Assembly (NCBI RefSeq): GCF_964204865.1
Contig: NC_135259.1
Span: forward strand, 4,722,974-4,786,973
DNA length: 64,000 nt
From: Styela clava
Taxonomy: Eukaryota > Chordata > Ascidiacea > Stolidobranchia > Styelidae
Direction: 5' to 3'
Below the pieces are notes generated by a model. That model saw only the letters and a list, made by a program, of their open reading frames with translations. It was not told the DNA's origin and made no database searches. This document shows, piece after piece, positions 25,062 to 36,504 of the stretch. The position numbers and the translations under genes are program-made. Each line of letters starts with the position of its first letter. Position 1 is the first letter of the stretch.

Positions 25062-25773
25062 GTCTAGTTGAAACAGTGAATCCCCCTTTCGTTCGCTGTA
25101 TGATAATCGAAGTCTGATGGCCCTGGTATCTAATAATCATCTATTTCTAATAAGATATTTCAGTCATAAAATTCGGCAAAATCACAAGGTACTCACCGCC
25201 AATATCGTTGGTTCACACCTTTTTTACTAGGTATTAGAACCTCGGGTGTCGCTGCTCGATAACCAGCTTTGTTTCCAAGGAAAAGTTTCCATCGGTACGG
25301 AACGTCTGATAAATGTTACCATAGTTATCCCAGAAAAAAAGTGTTATCTCATATTGCAGTTTTATAGGTACTCTGATGTCATCAGATTTACCTGAGCAAT
25401 TACTTCTTTGAGTGGGTCAGTTCCAGATAATAGACCGGGTCGGAGACTTAATATGAATTAAACAGTTTATTTACAGATAAGTAGCGGAACAGCGGAACAA
25501 ACAGCTAGCGTATGGGGCACAATTATATATACCAAGTGGGTGAGTGGCACATTATATTCGTTGGGAATTACGGTCTATCTTTTAGTCGACGATTCGTTAT
25601 TTTCATCCGGATTTCCCAACGCAAATTTATATCTATAAAACTATAGTCACAATTTTTGCAGGCACAAGTGGACCGGATGAATTTGGGGATTTACATAACT
25701 TAAACAGAAGATGGACTCGTCAAATGAGTGACCCGTCCTTGAGACTACCTTCAGTGTAATTTTCGATGAAGTC
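25062..25773. other. Gap between hAT element and right inverted arm; nothing recognised
   Basis: About 0.7 kb without an open frame of note and without a repeat I can match elsewhere in the window. Confidence 0.4.
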
Positions 25774-26055
25774 ACATTTATATTCCAGCCAGTTTAGACC
25801 ATTGAAATTGTGATTTTATTTACTATTCATAAGTTTATCTAACCTCATCAGACAATGCTCTTCCGGAACTTGCTTTCTGTCTGCTAGATACTATATTACC
25901 CTGCCTAAATGTTTGCGTTCGATACACCAATTCGATGCGGATTTTCGTCGCTGCCGGTGCCGTTCTGCCGACGATTAAAATTTAATAGCTTTACTTTCTA
26001 TTTTATCTTGACTGTGGTTACCAAAATGATGAACCGTACTCCTGCCAGTGATTTC
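25774..26055 (-). repeat. Long inverted repeat, right arm
   Basis: Reverse complement of 23331-23622. An 82-codon open frame across it (25909-26157) is a by-product of the repeat and has no counterpart in the other arm. Confidence 0.88.
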
Positions 26056-26237
26056 AGCTCGACTAATGACAATATGACTTCGTTTGTCAACTTTTCCACT
26101 TTAAGATTTTCGTCAGGAAAACCATCCGATACAATCAAGGCCAGGGAACTATTTTAGCCTCATACCTATGTTTCATCACAAATGAGGAATTGTGTAACAA
26201 TATGATTTATTTAGTAGTAACAGTCATTCTCTTTTTA

Positions 26238-26517
26238 CAGTTCATCAGTCAAAAATCTGTACTCTATAACAAGGTTTCAATCGCTGATCATCAGGAAACT
26301 ATAATTTTGCTCAAACCATGCAACTTGAAAAAATAATGGAGGAAAATATACAGGCAACTGTAAAAAAAAAACTGAACAAATTTTTACATTCTTCATTCAA
26401 GGGTTATGTTGGGTTTGCATCAACTTTAAAATCCATTTGTGAAATGCAGAACAAAATGTGGGTGCTATGTCTCAAAATTGAAGTAAATTTATTGGGCATC
26501 GAAGAACCGGCATAAAA
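26238..26517 (+). pseudogene. Decayed second copy of the last RPAP2 exon
   Basis: From the acceptor-like TTTTTACAG the sequence follows RPAP2 exon 12 (20854-20998): the same opening, then the counterparts of IILLKSCNL (here IILLKPCNL) and MEEKVQ (here MEENIQ). A frameshift separates the two parts and a TAA interrupts the first. No other RPAP2 exon is seen nearby. It is probably a local duplication remnant. Confidence 0.7.
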
Positions 26518-27301
26518 AAACACGACAAAATAGATATAGTTAGTCTTAGCATTGAATACTTATAAAAGCATACCCGATCGGCATATTTTCAGGTAAAGTA
26601 CTGGATGTTAAGAAAGCACTGTAGCACCAAATGACCTCCAAAACTGTCACATTCTCACATATTAATAAAAGAAAAATCTACTCCGCAACAAAACTACTGG
26701 GTGGCACCCCTAATACAATCAATCTCTAGCTATATCGATAGTTTTCTAATAAGAAATGATCGAAAAAAAAATTTCATATCAGTGCATTTACATCCAACAC
26801 TATACACATATCCATGTCTAGCAAATTTATGAGGGAAGAACATGGATGGGAAAAGCAAAAGCCTTATAATCACCATTGACAACTTGCATGCATGTAAGTA
26901 TGTTTTCCGATGGGCAAGGCAGCAGCTACATATTCTAAGCGTTGTTATTATACAAGGTTCACTAAAACACTGATTTCGAATAGTCCTGGCGGAAAAATAA
27001 TACAGCGATCAGGGTCAAACTTTGGTATCATTAACCGGACTACAATTCATCGTCAAGAAATTCCAAATATGGATGGAGGACCCTTCTGAATATGGAGATA
27101 ATTTCCTAAATAAGTTTGTTCAAACAACAAAAGCATATATTACATGTATAGATCAATTCACATCGAGCATGTCACATAGACATTTTCGTATTTGAACTCG
27201 AAAAAAAATAATTTTATTTGAAAGTCTATTTGTTTTATAGTCTCAGAATAGCAGTTCGAACCTCACAGGAGGTTATTTTGTCGTCTAGGATGAAGATGCG
27301 T
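26518..27301. other. Gap before KDELR 3' end
   Basis: No gene or repeat recognised. The part nearest 27301 is presumably the KDEL receptor 3' UTR. Confidence 0.4.
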
Positions 27302-29253
27302 TTATGCAGGTAGGCTGAGTTTCTTCCCTTTCAGCACTAAAACGGAGAAAGATTCGCATTAAATCATAAGTGTAAGAGAGTTGACGTGAATGTCCTGGAT
27401 TACAGATCATATGTCATCAGAAGTGAGGCTCTGCATTTCTTTAATACCGTCTGAAATACACAGACACAAGGACTCTAGCAGAGAGATACATAGCCAAACC
27501 CAAGGTCAGTGCGATTAGTAATGTATCAAGTAGTGTTGTATCAGAGACAAGCACATGGTAGAAAATAGTTTATTTGGAAGCACACGAAAAAAAAAAATCT
27601 ACGCTCAAAATGTAAAATAATTGTTTGGAATATTAAACACATCGAAACATAACAGAATGTAAATCAAAAATTATTCAAATCTGGGAATTTTCAGACTTAA
27701 TGCACAACCCAGCTACATATGTTCCAAATTTCAATGAATCAAAAAATGGTATTAATCATTTTAAATGATGAAAGTCTGCACTTTTTTAAATGAATTTCAT
27801 TTATTACTTAAAATATAGCCAATACTTCACACTCACCTTTCGAGACATACAGGTAGAAGAAGTCGCAGTATAAGATAGTTTGAACACATCCAGCAACGAT
27901 AGCGATCAGATCAAAGAATCCTTCGAAGTAATAACGCCAGATCCAGTTCACAAGGTATAGTGCTCTGTACATTCCTGTGAATAATAGTTATTACGGTATA
28001 TTAAATGTGACAAGAAAATCAGCAACTTGGATAGGATATTCAAAGACATGATCAATTCCAAATCTGGAGGGCTACTCCTTTTCCTCCAAAATGTAAATTT
28101 ATCTCACAGCATAGATTAAGATTTTATCCACAATAAGCAAAAAGAATTAGAAACTCAAAAGTTAAATTTACCCAGGGCGAATAGGTAATGTGTAGTAATT
28201 GTTTCTGCTTCTCCAGTTTTGGTAATCATGAACAGCTGTGGAAGGATGGCAACAGATTCCAAGTAAATACTGAATGTCCAGAGAATCTTGAAAAGTAAAT
28301 AGTGTGGTCATTACGAGTAATAACATAATTCACTCTGCTCCTTTCTCGCAAGTATAAATTATTCCATCCTCTAGTTCTGCTACTTTAAAATTCTTCTCAG
28401 TAATTCGTAAACGTATTGATACCCAAACATTTCACAAACATACCATATACACCAAATTTTGTTATTCGTAAGTCTTGTATTATCTCCCCCTATCAGCAAT
28501 TATTATGAACTATGGTATGTTTTATTTGTTTCTCCTGAAAATTGAAGTGCCATCCTATTTATAATAAAGGGAAGGAATATTTTATGCTCTACTATCAAAA
28601 TTGAGAACTTATTAAAATACCTCAAGCGGTGAAAACTCATGGTTCACCAGAAATGCGAGACCTCCAACAGGTACGATAAGAAATTCAAGTCTGAGAGTAT
28701 CATGATTTCCATCGTACGTTGCTTTGAATTTAATATAGATCAAATAAACAGTGGCAAATGCGCAGGAAATGTAGATAATCTGTAATGAAAAAAAAGAATT
28801 AGAGCATAACTCATCAGAGAAATCCAATCAGTATCAGTCATCACAAATATAAAAAAAGATCATCTACTTACTTTCATAACGGAATTGTAAGCAGAAATAA
28901 AGTTGGTGAACAGATCAAGATATCTTGTTGCAAAAACCAATGCAAAGAGTACTTGACTTTTTCCAGATATTCCTGTAAAATTAGGTAATTTGAACAATCT
29001 AAATTGGATTTAGGCCAAAAATTCTTGCTAAGCATCTTTTCTTAAGTAATTAAAACTGATATTTCACGAAACAGTGTTTTTCACGAAGCATAGAAAATAA
29101 TAAAACTGAGCATCATAAGCAAGCACAGTTGTCTCAAAATAAAAAATACAAACGATTATCACCTGCACACGACCTCGTCTTCCATATTTTGGCAAGTAGG
29201 ATCATAATAGCAAGAAGATGGGAAAGATCACCGGTCAATCGGAAAATATTCAT
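27302..29253 (-). CDS. KDELR: ER lumen protein-retaining receptor (KDEL receptor)
   Basis: Six exons, from the ATG at 29253: 29163-29253, 28872-28972, 28621-28779, 28172-28286, 27837-27974 and 27302-27336, encoding 212 aa, the usual family length. The seven-helix receptor binds the HDEL/KDEL tails of escaped ER proteins in the acidic Golgi and returns them by COPI vesicles. Visible landmarks are the start [43 protein letters not shown], the loop [28 protein letters not shown] and the C-terminal [11 protein letters not shown] with its cytosolic lysines. All splice sites are GT-AG. Its start faces the p24 gene 1.7 kb away. Which vertebrate paralogue it matches best cannot be told. Confidence 0.97.
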
Positions 29254-30967
29254 CTTTGATAACAGTGTGTTTCACGATAACTGCACTATTTTATTTAATT
29301 TTGATTGGAATCAGTAAAAATCCCTATACAATTTTTTAAAATTCAGCTATTTGCTGTTGAAAACCGAAATAGGTATTGAATATGCAAGGCTCGAGGGAGA
29401 AAAATTAAAACATTTCAAAGCAAGCAGTGCTGAATTCACTTGCCAAAAATGAATCTGCCAGTATTGAAGTTTTATCAAGAAATGATAAATTATTATTTAA
29501 TACTCAATATTAACAAAAACCTGCAGCTTCATCACTAGACAACTTTGTCATTAAGAGTAGTCGGATAGCAGGGTAGTGGGAACTTTCAATTATTACAGTA
29601 GATTTAAGATAAACAAATAATAAGTTTGTGGTCAAGAAATAGCAAAGTTCAGAAGTTATTGCTTTTCAGTACTGCTGGGTCTCAGACTAGATGAACAACC
29701 AGAAAATTGTAATCAAAATTCTGAAATTAAGGTCGATCAAGAAGCCGCTGTTATTTTATGCTCAATTCTGCATTTATCAAACTATAAATAAGACAATCAA
29801 AAAATATAATAAAATTTCCTTCTGATATATTTAATTGAAGTGATTTTTTTCATTACTGTTGGGATTGAAATATACAGTCGGCAATACCAATGTTAGTTAG
29901 ACAAACTGTTTAATTAAAATATCCTGAATCTGAAAATTATAAACATCAAGATTTCCATATCAAACAATTGAATACTGTAATAGGAACTCGTCGTAAAAAT
30001 ATTATATTATGCTCTATAATGGGAAATGATATCGCCTGTATTTTAATTTTAGATATTTGTAGCTTTGAATCACCCCACACACACTGTTATCGGTTGCGTA
30101 AGGTTACGTTATTTATATTCTTTTGTCACAATGCAAATTCAAGGTGTACGAAACACTGGAGCCATACCCGAACTTATCAAAGTCAACTACAATTAACAAA
30201 AATGAAGAAACCGCTTGGAATAAAAGCGTTACACCACTAGGAAAAGTTTACTAATAAAATGCGATTATAACTTTGTCAACTCGGAAACCGGCGGCATTGA
30301 AAAGCGTCAGCGTTTAGCAACGAAAAAACTCTGAACTTACGTGGCGATAGCATTCATGCGTTGAAAATGCAGTATATCTCAGTCCCATAACACGCTCGAT
30401 TCTAATTTTTTTATTACGTCATTTCTTCCACTCGACAATTCTGTCAAAATCTCTTTTTTTAGGATGTCATTCGATTTATTACTTATTAGTCTTAGAAATA
30501 AATTTAAATTCTATTTTATATCTGCGCAGAAAAAAATCCTAACATCCGCGTGAAGATTGTCTCAAACTTTTTTATCGCAAACTATTCTAAACATGACGGC
30601 GAAAACACTGACTTTACGTAAGTTTCTAGGTGAACAATTCTAATACTATATTTTAAACATATTTTTAATTGATACAAAAGTTCGCTAAAATAAAAATATT
30701 TTGAAAATGCCAATCCGAAAATCAAATTTCAACAGCCAAAAATCTCAACCTGTGTTCCATGTTGTGCATCTCCAAGATGAGATGGTTAGTGTCGCGCGAC
30801 GGTTGTTTTGTGGCGTTTTACAAGCAGGTCGTTACTAGATTAGGTTCGTTGAATACCGTATCGTCTTCGCTTATAAGGTGCCAAAGTTAGCACTGTCGTG
30901 ACTGTAAATAGTCCGGCGCAGTAAATATTGTATATGACAATTGGCTGGAATTGAGACAAAAGGAAAT
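29254..30967. promoter_or_regulatory. Divergent intergenic region between KDELR and TMED9-like
   Basis: This 1.7 kb must hold both promoters, since the flanking genes start outward. It is AT-rich with short GC-richer islands near 30280-30350 and 30790-30870. A small upstream ORF (30934-30954, six codons plus stop) ends 13 nt before the p24 start codon. No clear TATA box was picked out. Confidence 0.5.
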
Positions 30968-31630
30968 ATGGGTCAATCACTGTTGGTAACTGTAGCTTTT
31001 GCTTGTCTGATTGCGCGGTGGGGAGTCGACGCTCTTTACTTTCATGTTGGTGAGAAAGAGAAAAAATGCTTTATCGAAGAATTGCCGGAAGATACAATGG
31101 TTACAGGAAAATACAAATCACAGCTGTGGGATAAACGCACTGAGAAATTCTTGGATTCTACTCCAGGAATGGGAATGCACGTTGAGGTAAAAGACCCTAT
31201 GAACAAAGTGCTCTTGTCAAAAAGCTATGGGTCTGAAGGGGCTTTTACCTTTACCTCCCACACACCTGGTGAACACCAGATTTGCATACATTCTAACTCA
31301 ACAAAATGGGCCCTGTTTGCAGGTGGAAAACTGAGAGTTCACTTGGATATTCTTGTCGGTGAACACACAAATGACTACTCAGAGATTGCTGCCAAGGATA
31401 AATTGACTGAACTTCAGCTTCGTGTCCGACAGCTTCTGGATCAAGTGCAACAAATCCAAAAGGAGCAAGACTACCAACGTTACAGAGAAGAACGATTCAG
31501 AATAACTAGCGAGACTACAAATTCCAGAGTGTTGTGGTGGTCTATCGCCCAAACTGCTGTTTTAGTTATTGCTGGAATGTGGCAAATGAGGCATTTAAAA
31601 GGCTTCTTCGAGGCAAAAAAGCTGGTTTAG
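30968..31630 (+). CDS. TMED9: p24-family cargo receptor, TMED9/TMED4 (p24 alpha) type
   Basis: A single-exon ORF of 220 aa, about the normal p24 length. The reading frame runs upstream to 30941, but the codon there is TTG; the first ATG is at 30968 and starts a proper signal peptide (about residues 1-22). Then come the GOLD domain with its cysteine pair (C34 in [13 protein letters not shown]106 in HQICIHS), a coiled coil (about 140-185), one membrane helix (about 188-205) and the tail [13 protein letters not shown], with the FF signal for COPII and the KKxx-type signal for COPI. p24 proteins cycle between ER and Golgi sorting cargo. Absence of introns suggests retroposition or intron loss. 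TMED9 versus TMED4 is not resolved. Confidence 0.93.
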   Translation: MGQSLLVTVAFACLIARWGVDALYFHVGEKEKKCFIEELPEDTMVTGKYKSQLWDKRTEKFLDSTPGMGMHVEVKDPMNKVLLSKSYGSEGAFTFTSHTPGEHQICIHSNSTKWALFAGGKLRVHLDILVGEHTNDYSEIAAKDKLTELQLRVRQLLDQVQQIQKEQDYQRYREERFRITSETTNSRVLWWSIAQTAVLVIAGMWQMRHLKGFFEAKKLV

Positions 31631-32117
31631 CTTCCATTGCACATTTAAACTTATTGCTAGGCAAAAATTATCCCACCCAGGAACTTTATATATAATATTC
31701 TGTTCAGATATGCTTGTTGCTAAATATTGGCATAAACTCAAAACAAAATGCTGCATACACACAAGTCTGTGAAAGTTTTAACCGAATGTCAATGAAATTT
31801 GTAGTCTGTGATTATTCCCTCTTGTAGGTTTAGGTGGATTTATTAAACGGTGTCCTTATTACTACTTTGGCTAGGAGTAAAACAATGACCAAGTCTCCAT
31901 AACCTTCCACTCCTACCTAATTGACACATTATCATAGCCTTTTAGCTGATGTTTATTACCAAAGCTGCTGAAAATGTTGGACACCAACGAGTGAACTTAG
32001 GTGTGGATTATTTATTGATATATCATAATTGTTTTATTATAATTCATATTTGGCAATTTTTACGGTATGGGAATGAAGTTTCACAATAATATAAAAATAT
32101 TAAATCTTTTTTGCTTG
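31631..32117. other. Convergent 3' region between TMED9-like and POLG2
   Basis: 487 bp that must hold both 3' UTRs. AATAAT-type strings are common but no single polyadenylation signal stands out on either strand. Confidence 0.45.
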
Positions 32118-33765
32118 TTATGATGCACCAAGATATTTTAGTAGCTTCTCCTTGAGGGTAGACATATGGACTTCCATCTGAAATAAATTATGAACATTAC
32201 CTATTGCTGATATCATTATTTCCGATCACCAGCAAAAATAGTTTCTAGTCCCGTCATACCTTGATTGTTGTATTTAAATTTCTCAAAAATAGTATTCCAT
32301 TTTCGAATATGCTAGTGGGCAGTATTATTGAAAACGGAGCCCCAAGTTCATCTACATCAGTTAATGTCAGTTGTCTTGACATCCCATTCCAACAAGTGAC
32401 ATTTATTGACCTTAGCATAGTGCAGACTTCTCCAGTCAGCTAGAAAACAGTTTATATACATCAACACCATCTGGTAGAAAACAGCACAGTGGGAGCCAAA
32501 TCTGTCGATCGCTAACCTGTGTTATTGTAGTGAAGTCCTTGTCACTGCTTTCGCATTCATGCAGCACAACCACTTTGACTGGAGCTAATTTTGGATGAAG
32601 CTTGAGATATTGATGATTATCTCTGAATCACAAACACATGCTGCTGAAATTTTAGGCCCAGAATATAAGTACACACATTTTTCTATTAGGAGGTCGAAGA
32701 ATAACCTATTATTAGCTATTTTGGGGGGAATGACATATTTAAACCTTATTCCATATGCATCTGCCATGACTGCTCTGAAAATCTGTTGCAAATCCAAGGA
32801 GAATATGGTACACCCACTCTCCAAGCCTTTCTGAAATTAAAACATAATTTTATATTTTGCATTGAATCAGCCGAGCACTTTATTTTTCTCATTCAAACCT
32901 GTTCCGGATATTCCCTCATATCTTGCAAACAAAAAGTGTCATCGTCACTTTCATATAAAATTTTTTGATGTTCAACGACACCGTCATTATTCTTTCCTCC
33001 ACATAATTTCACTCTGGCTGGCTTGTTGAAATACTGCAATTCCAAAATATCAAAACTAAAAATCACAGTTTGACTTTGTCACAGATAATATTAAACCTTA
33101 CATTTTTTATGAATCTTATTTGTTCAATTTGGATTTCTTGAACCTCTTCTTTACTACTTGTAGACTGTCTCGACAGTGCAATCAGTAATTTTCGTTTGGT
33201 TCTGCAACACATATATATATGTTGTGAAAAATGAGAAGTCATGGATGAACAGATAAAAATAACAGACATATACATACTCATCTGAGGATTCTTCTTTAAA
33301 ATTCACAGCAGCAACAAAGTGTTTTGGGAGTGGAATCAATTTCCTGAATTCTTTCATAATTTTGTCATCCCAATCGCCATTTAATCTATAAAAAATAGTC
33401 ACCAGTGATTTAGAATAATCCACCTATAAATATTATTTTCTTCAACCAATTGTACACTCTATCTTAGCTATGATATACCTTGATAAATTCAGTTCATTTA
33501 TTTGAATCTTGCCGAAGGGTAAAAATTTTTTCCATTCTGCTTCCCAGTTTTTAATCACCACATTTCCGAGTGTATTCAATTTAAAGTATGATCTGCTAAC
33601 TGCATCATTTTCCGAATGGATCACATAGTTATTTTTTACTAAATGACTGACGAGTGGGCTTGCAGATGTCCAACTGGCAATGTTATGACAAACAGTTATC
33701 CAGTGAAAACTTTTCGGTAATGTTTTTAACTTTAGTGGTCTAGTGAGTTGGTGAGCTACAGGCAT
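32118..33765 (-). CDS. POLG2: Mitochondrial DNA polymerase gamma accessory subunit
   Basis: Eight exons, from the ATG at 33765: 33479-33765, 33278-33385, 33102-33201, 32899-33033, 32745-32830, 32517-32622, 32260-32439 and 32118-32177. Phase is kept throughout, giving 353 aa. This is the processivity subunit of the mitochondrial replicase. Identification rests on the C-terminal anticodon-binding-like domain: YLKLHPKLAPVKVVVL, ILPTSIFENGILFLRN, then TTIKMEVHMSTLKEKLLKYL, which follow the POLG2 pattern. The N-terminal part is a degenerate class II aminoacyl-tRNA-synthetase-like fold (FHWITVCHN, VSHLVKNNYVIH) and is less conserved. The length is nearer the insect subunit than the 485-aa human one. 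An obvious targeting peptide is not seen, and a further upstream exon cannot be excluded. Confidence 0.82.
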
Positions 33766-34103
33766 GAGACGGTGTGGTAAAGACTACATACCAGCACTGT
33801 AATAGAATGAAAGCAATTTTATCAAAGATAAGCGAGAATTCACAGTAAATTTTATGCTGTACATGTGTTTCAAACTGATCAAAAGTACAGCCATCTGCAA
33901 GAAACTACAGTCTAAAAAAGTTATTTGATTCATATATGGAAATGATCCGATTGTTCAATTCAAGGTCCAAGCAATGCACTTGCCCCTATATGGGAATTTA
34001 TATATTGAGAATGTGCTTCAAAAAGCGGTTCACTATATCATCTTATTATCAAATTGGTAGGTCAACCGCATCGATAGCGATAAAAACTCAGCGATTGTTT
34101 ATA
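33766..34103. other. Short gap between RTN4IP1 and POLG2
   Basis: 338 bp between the stop of RTN4IP1 and the first ATG of POLG2 on the same strand. It could hold a promoter, or a trans-splice acceptor if the pair is co-transcribed. Nothing specific is visible. Confidence 0.4.
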
Positions 34104-35453
34104 TCATAAATGTATTATTTTTTCAATATTCGGTTTTTCAGTTGCTTCGGAAAGTCCTGACACATTAATGGCAATTTTGCCTTTAGTTTTTCCAGCTTCT
34201 AACATTTCGAAAGCCATGGGTACATCTTGAAAATTAAATGTTTTATGTATAACCGTTTGAATTAATCCTTCATCAACAAGTTTTGCAACTTCCAGTAATG
34301 CAAGTCTGTCGGGAGCAAAATATGCCCATTTAATTTTAATATTATTCCGAAATAGACTCGTCTTTAGATATGAAGTAGCTGATGTGGATAAACCAAACAA
34401 CAGACCATAGTCATCAGTATTTTGCACAAGAGGTGACTTTAAAGTCACATATGTTCCACCATTATGCAACATACTTTTTGCATGCTCTGGATTAGATGAC
34501 CCAACAATATCAAATACAAGGTCATATCTTGGTTCCTCCAAAATTCGTTCATTGAAATCTGGCAAGGTATAATCAAAACAATCGGCAGCACCAAGACTTG
34601 AACATAATGAATTGCTTTTTTCACTGCATGTAACTGCAACATGGAACCCCTTGTTTTTTAAATATTGTATAGCAAAAGTTCCTATACCGCCTGCCCCTCC
34701 GAGCAATAAAACACGTTTACCAGTGGCATTCTTAATGAAATTTTTCAAAGCGGATGTCACAGTCAACGCTACATATGGAAGTGTTGCAGCTTCTATATGA
34801 CTCAAAGTGGCAGGTTTCTGACTGATACAGTTAAAGTCAACGCAAATCCAGTCTGCAAAAGAGCCATTCCGAAAAAGTTGCTGAGCCCCAAACACTTCGT
34901 CTCCTGGGACAATATCGTGTACACCTGAACCAACATCTACTACAGTACCAGAAAAATCACGACCTAAAATCAAGGGAAATTCTGTATAATCACCCATCTT
35001 AATGAAATGACTGAATGGTTCTAAAAGAAAGTTCCTCCGAAAATTGAAAAGATTTTTTCCATACCCTCGACAGATAGCTAAATCTATGGGATTTATACTT
35101 GCGGCATGAACCTTCACCAAAACTTCATTTGGTTTGTAAACTGCTTGTCGCATTCGAGCATGTCTGGCATCCCAAGATTGGAATTTTTGGTAGTTCACAT
35201 TTATCACATCTTTTTTAAGTTCATTCTTTGGTAATCCATACTTTTCAATAATCCAGCAGTCTGTATACTCTGGCTTTTTAAATCCCCTATTTTCAAACTC
35301 TGCCCAGGTTTGGAACTCTTTATGTCTCTCAACTTCTCCTTCTTTCCAAAGTCTTTTTAAGTAATTGGATATTTTCCTTTCGCAAGCAAGGTATCCATGC
35401 TGTACAGTGCATAAAGAAAGAGAATAATGGCTTGTCCTGTGTAACATCAGCAT
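34104..35453 (-). CDS. RTN4IP1: Reticulon-4-interacting protein 1 (mitochondrial quinone oxidoreductase-like)
   Basis: An uninterrupted 449-codon ORF from the ATG at 35453. RTN4IP1/OPA10 is a mitochondrial zinc-independent member of the medium-chain dehydrogenase/reductase superfamily with NAD(P)H oxidoreductase activity, linked to coenzyme Q synthesis. In order: a long basic N-terminus (1-100), [20 protein letters not shown] (110-129), [15 protein letters not shown] (164-178), PGDEVFGAQ (183-191), the nucleotide-binding loop [18 protein letters not shown] (249-266), and a C-terminal catalytic half ending [11 protein letters not shown]. It is longer than the human protein (396 aa), all at the N-terminus. 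ATGs occur at codons 1 and 3. The gene has no introns. A 1-kb transposon begins 12 bp upstream of the start codon. Confidence 0.95.
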   Translation of the reverse strand: MLMLHRTSHYSLSLCTVQHGYLACERKISNYLKRLWKEGEVERHKEFQTWAEFENRGFKKPEYTDCWIIEKYGLPKNELKKDVINVNYQKFQSWDARHARMRQAVYKPNEVLVKVHAASINPIDLAICRGYGKNLFNFRRNFLLEPFSHFIKMGDYTEFPLILGRDFSGTVVDVGSGVHDIVPGDEVFGAQQLFRNGSFADWICVDFNCISQKPATLSHIEAATLPYVALTVTSALKNFIKNATGKRVLLLGGAGGIGTFAIQYLKNKGFHVAVTCSEKSNSLCSSLGAADCFDYTLPDFNERILEEPRYDLVFDIVGSSNPEHAKSMLHNGGTYVTLKSPLVQNTDDYGLLFGLSTSATSYLKTSLFRNNIKIKWAYFAPDRLALLEVAKLVDEGLIQTVIHKTFNFQDVPMAFEMLEAGKTKGKIAINVSGLSEATEKPNIEKIIHL

Positions 35454-35464
35454 CCCCCACTGTC

Positions 35465-36496
35465 CAGACTGGATTCCATGGCAGGTGCACGCCCGAGGGC
35501 GCTAGCGCTCCGCAAAAATGCACGCGAGCGAAATCAATTTTGCACGCCGAAAATTTGCAATTGCTCACCAATGTAAATCGGTTTAAATGGTTTTAAAATC
35601 AATAATCCAGAAATATAAAGATGCCAAAATTTTATACCTCCACAATTGTCGACAAATACCAGCTTGCAAGATTTGGTCTGATCGAAATATTGCGAAGCAA
35701 AAAGACCATGGACCTTTCCCCAACCTTTGACCCGTGAAAAATTCCTCTTATTGTTACGTCCTTTTTTGCATCTTGCTGATTGGCCAATGTCACGAAGTAC
35801 CGGTAAACAAAGAAGTCGATGCTCGGGGAAAGGTCCATATCGTGTTGAATGATAGGAAATAGGAATCCCGTGAGAATAGTTATGGACGAAAAGATCGCCT
35901 CCGCACCAATGGCCAAGTACGGCTCTGATTCAGCGTATTTTTCATACAATATTTTTACACGAATGTACTGAACAGTACCGGTATCTAAAGTTGCTCAAAC
36001 ACTCCCAAAATTAGTGACAAAGTATGAAAATATTGTTTGGGGTCAAAGGTCAAACGTCCATTTTGCTCTAATTTGACGTATTTTTTATCCATTAATTCTA
36101 CGTAAAAACACTACCAAAATTAATGACAAAGTATGTCCATTTTGCTCTGGTTCAACGTATTTTTTATCCAATAATTTTACGCGGATGTACTGAACAGTAC
36201 CGGTATCCAAAGTCGCACAAACACTCTCAAAATTAGCGACAAACTGTAGAAATAATGTTTGGGGTCAAAGGTCAAACGTTCATTTTTTCTCTGATTCAAC
36301 GTATTTTTTATCCGATACCGGCAATTTTACGCGGATGTATTGAGAGGTATCTGATGTCAAAGTCAGTTGCACGCGAGTGCAGTTGTTTTGCACGTCGTGA
36401 GCTATAATTGCACGCCAGGAATTCTTATTTGCACGCGGGAATTTCTGATTGCACGCCCGATTTCTCGTTCAAAAAGGCCATGAAATCCAGACTGGC
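35465..36496. mobile_element. hAT-like element abutting the RTN4IP1 start codon
   Basis: Inverted ends are CAGACTGGATTCCATGG and CCATGAAATCCAGACTG, flanked by the 8-bp duplication CCACTGTC at 35457-35464 and 36497-36504. One extra G, and a C belonging to a possible ninth matching base, lie at the right junction. The inside is rich in GCACGC motifs near both ends and holds a tandem repeat (35933-36365). No transposase. Confidence 0.85.
35933..36365 (+). repeat. Minisatellite with DR1-like motifs
   Basis: About three units of 90-170 bp, each with CGTATTTTTTATCC followed in most by a TACTGAACAGTACCGGTATC stretch. Two units contain GGGTCAAAGGTCA (36040-36052 and 36262-36274), a direct repeat of nuclear-receptor half-sites spaced by one base. 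Confidence 0.75.
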
Positions 36497-36504
36497 CCAC
36501 TGTC

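Noticed and set aside
26318-26515. A 65-codon ORF starting MQLEKIMEENIQ as a gene
   Set aside because: It is the shifted tail of the duplicated RPAP2 exon plus flank.
30941-30967. Nine-residue N-terminal extension of the p24 protein
   Set aside because: The codon at 30941 is TTG. The first ATG (30968) begins directly at a good signal peptide.
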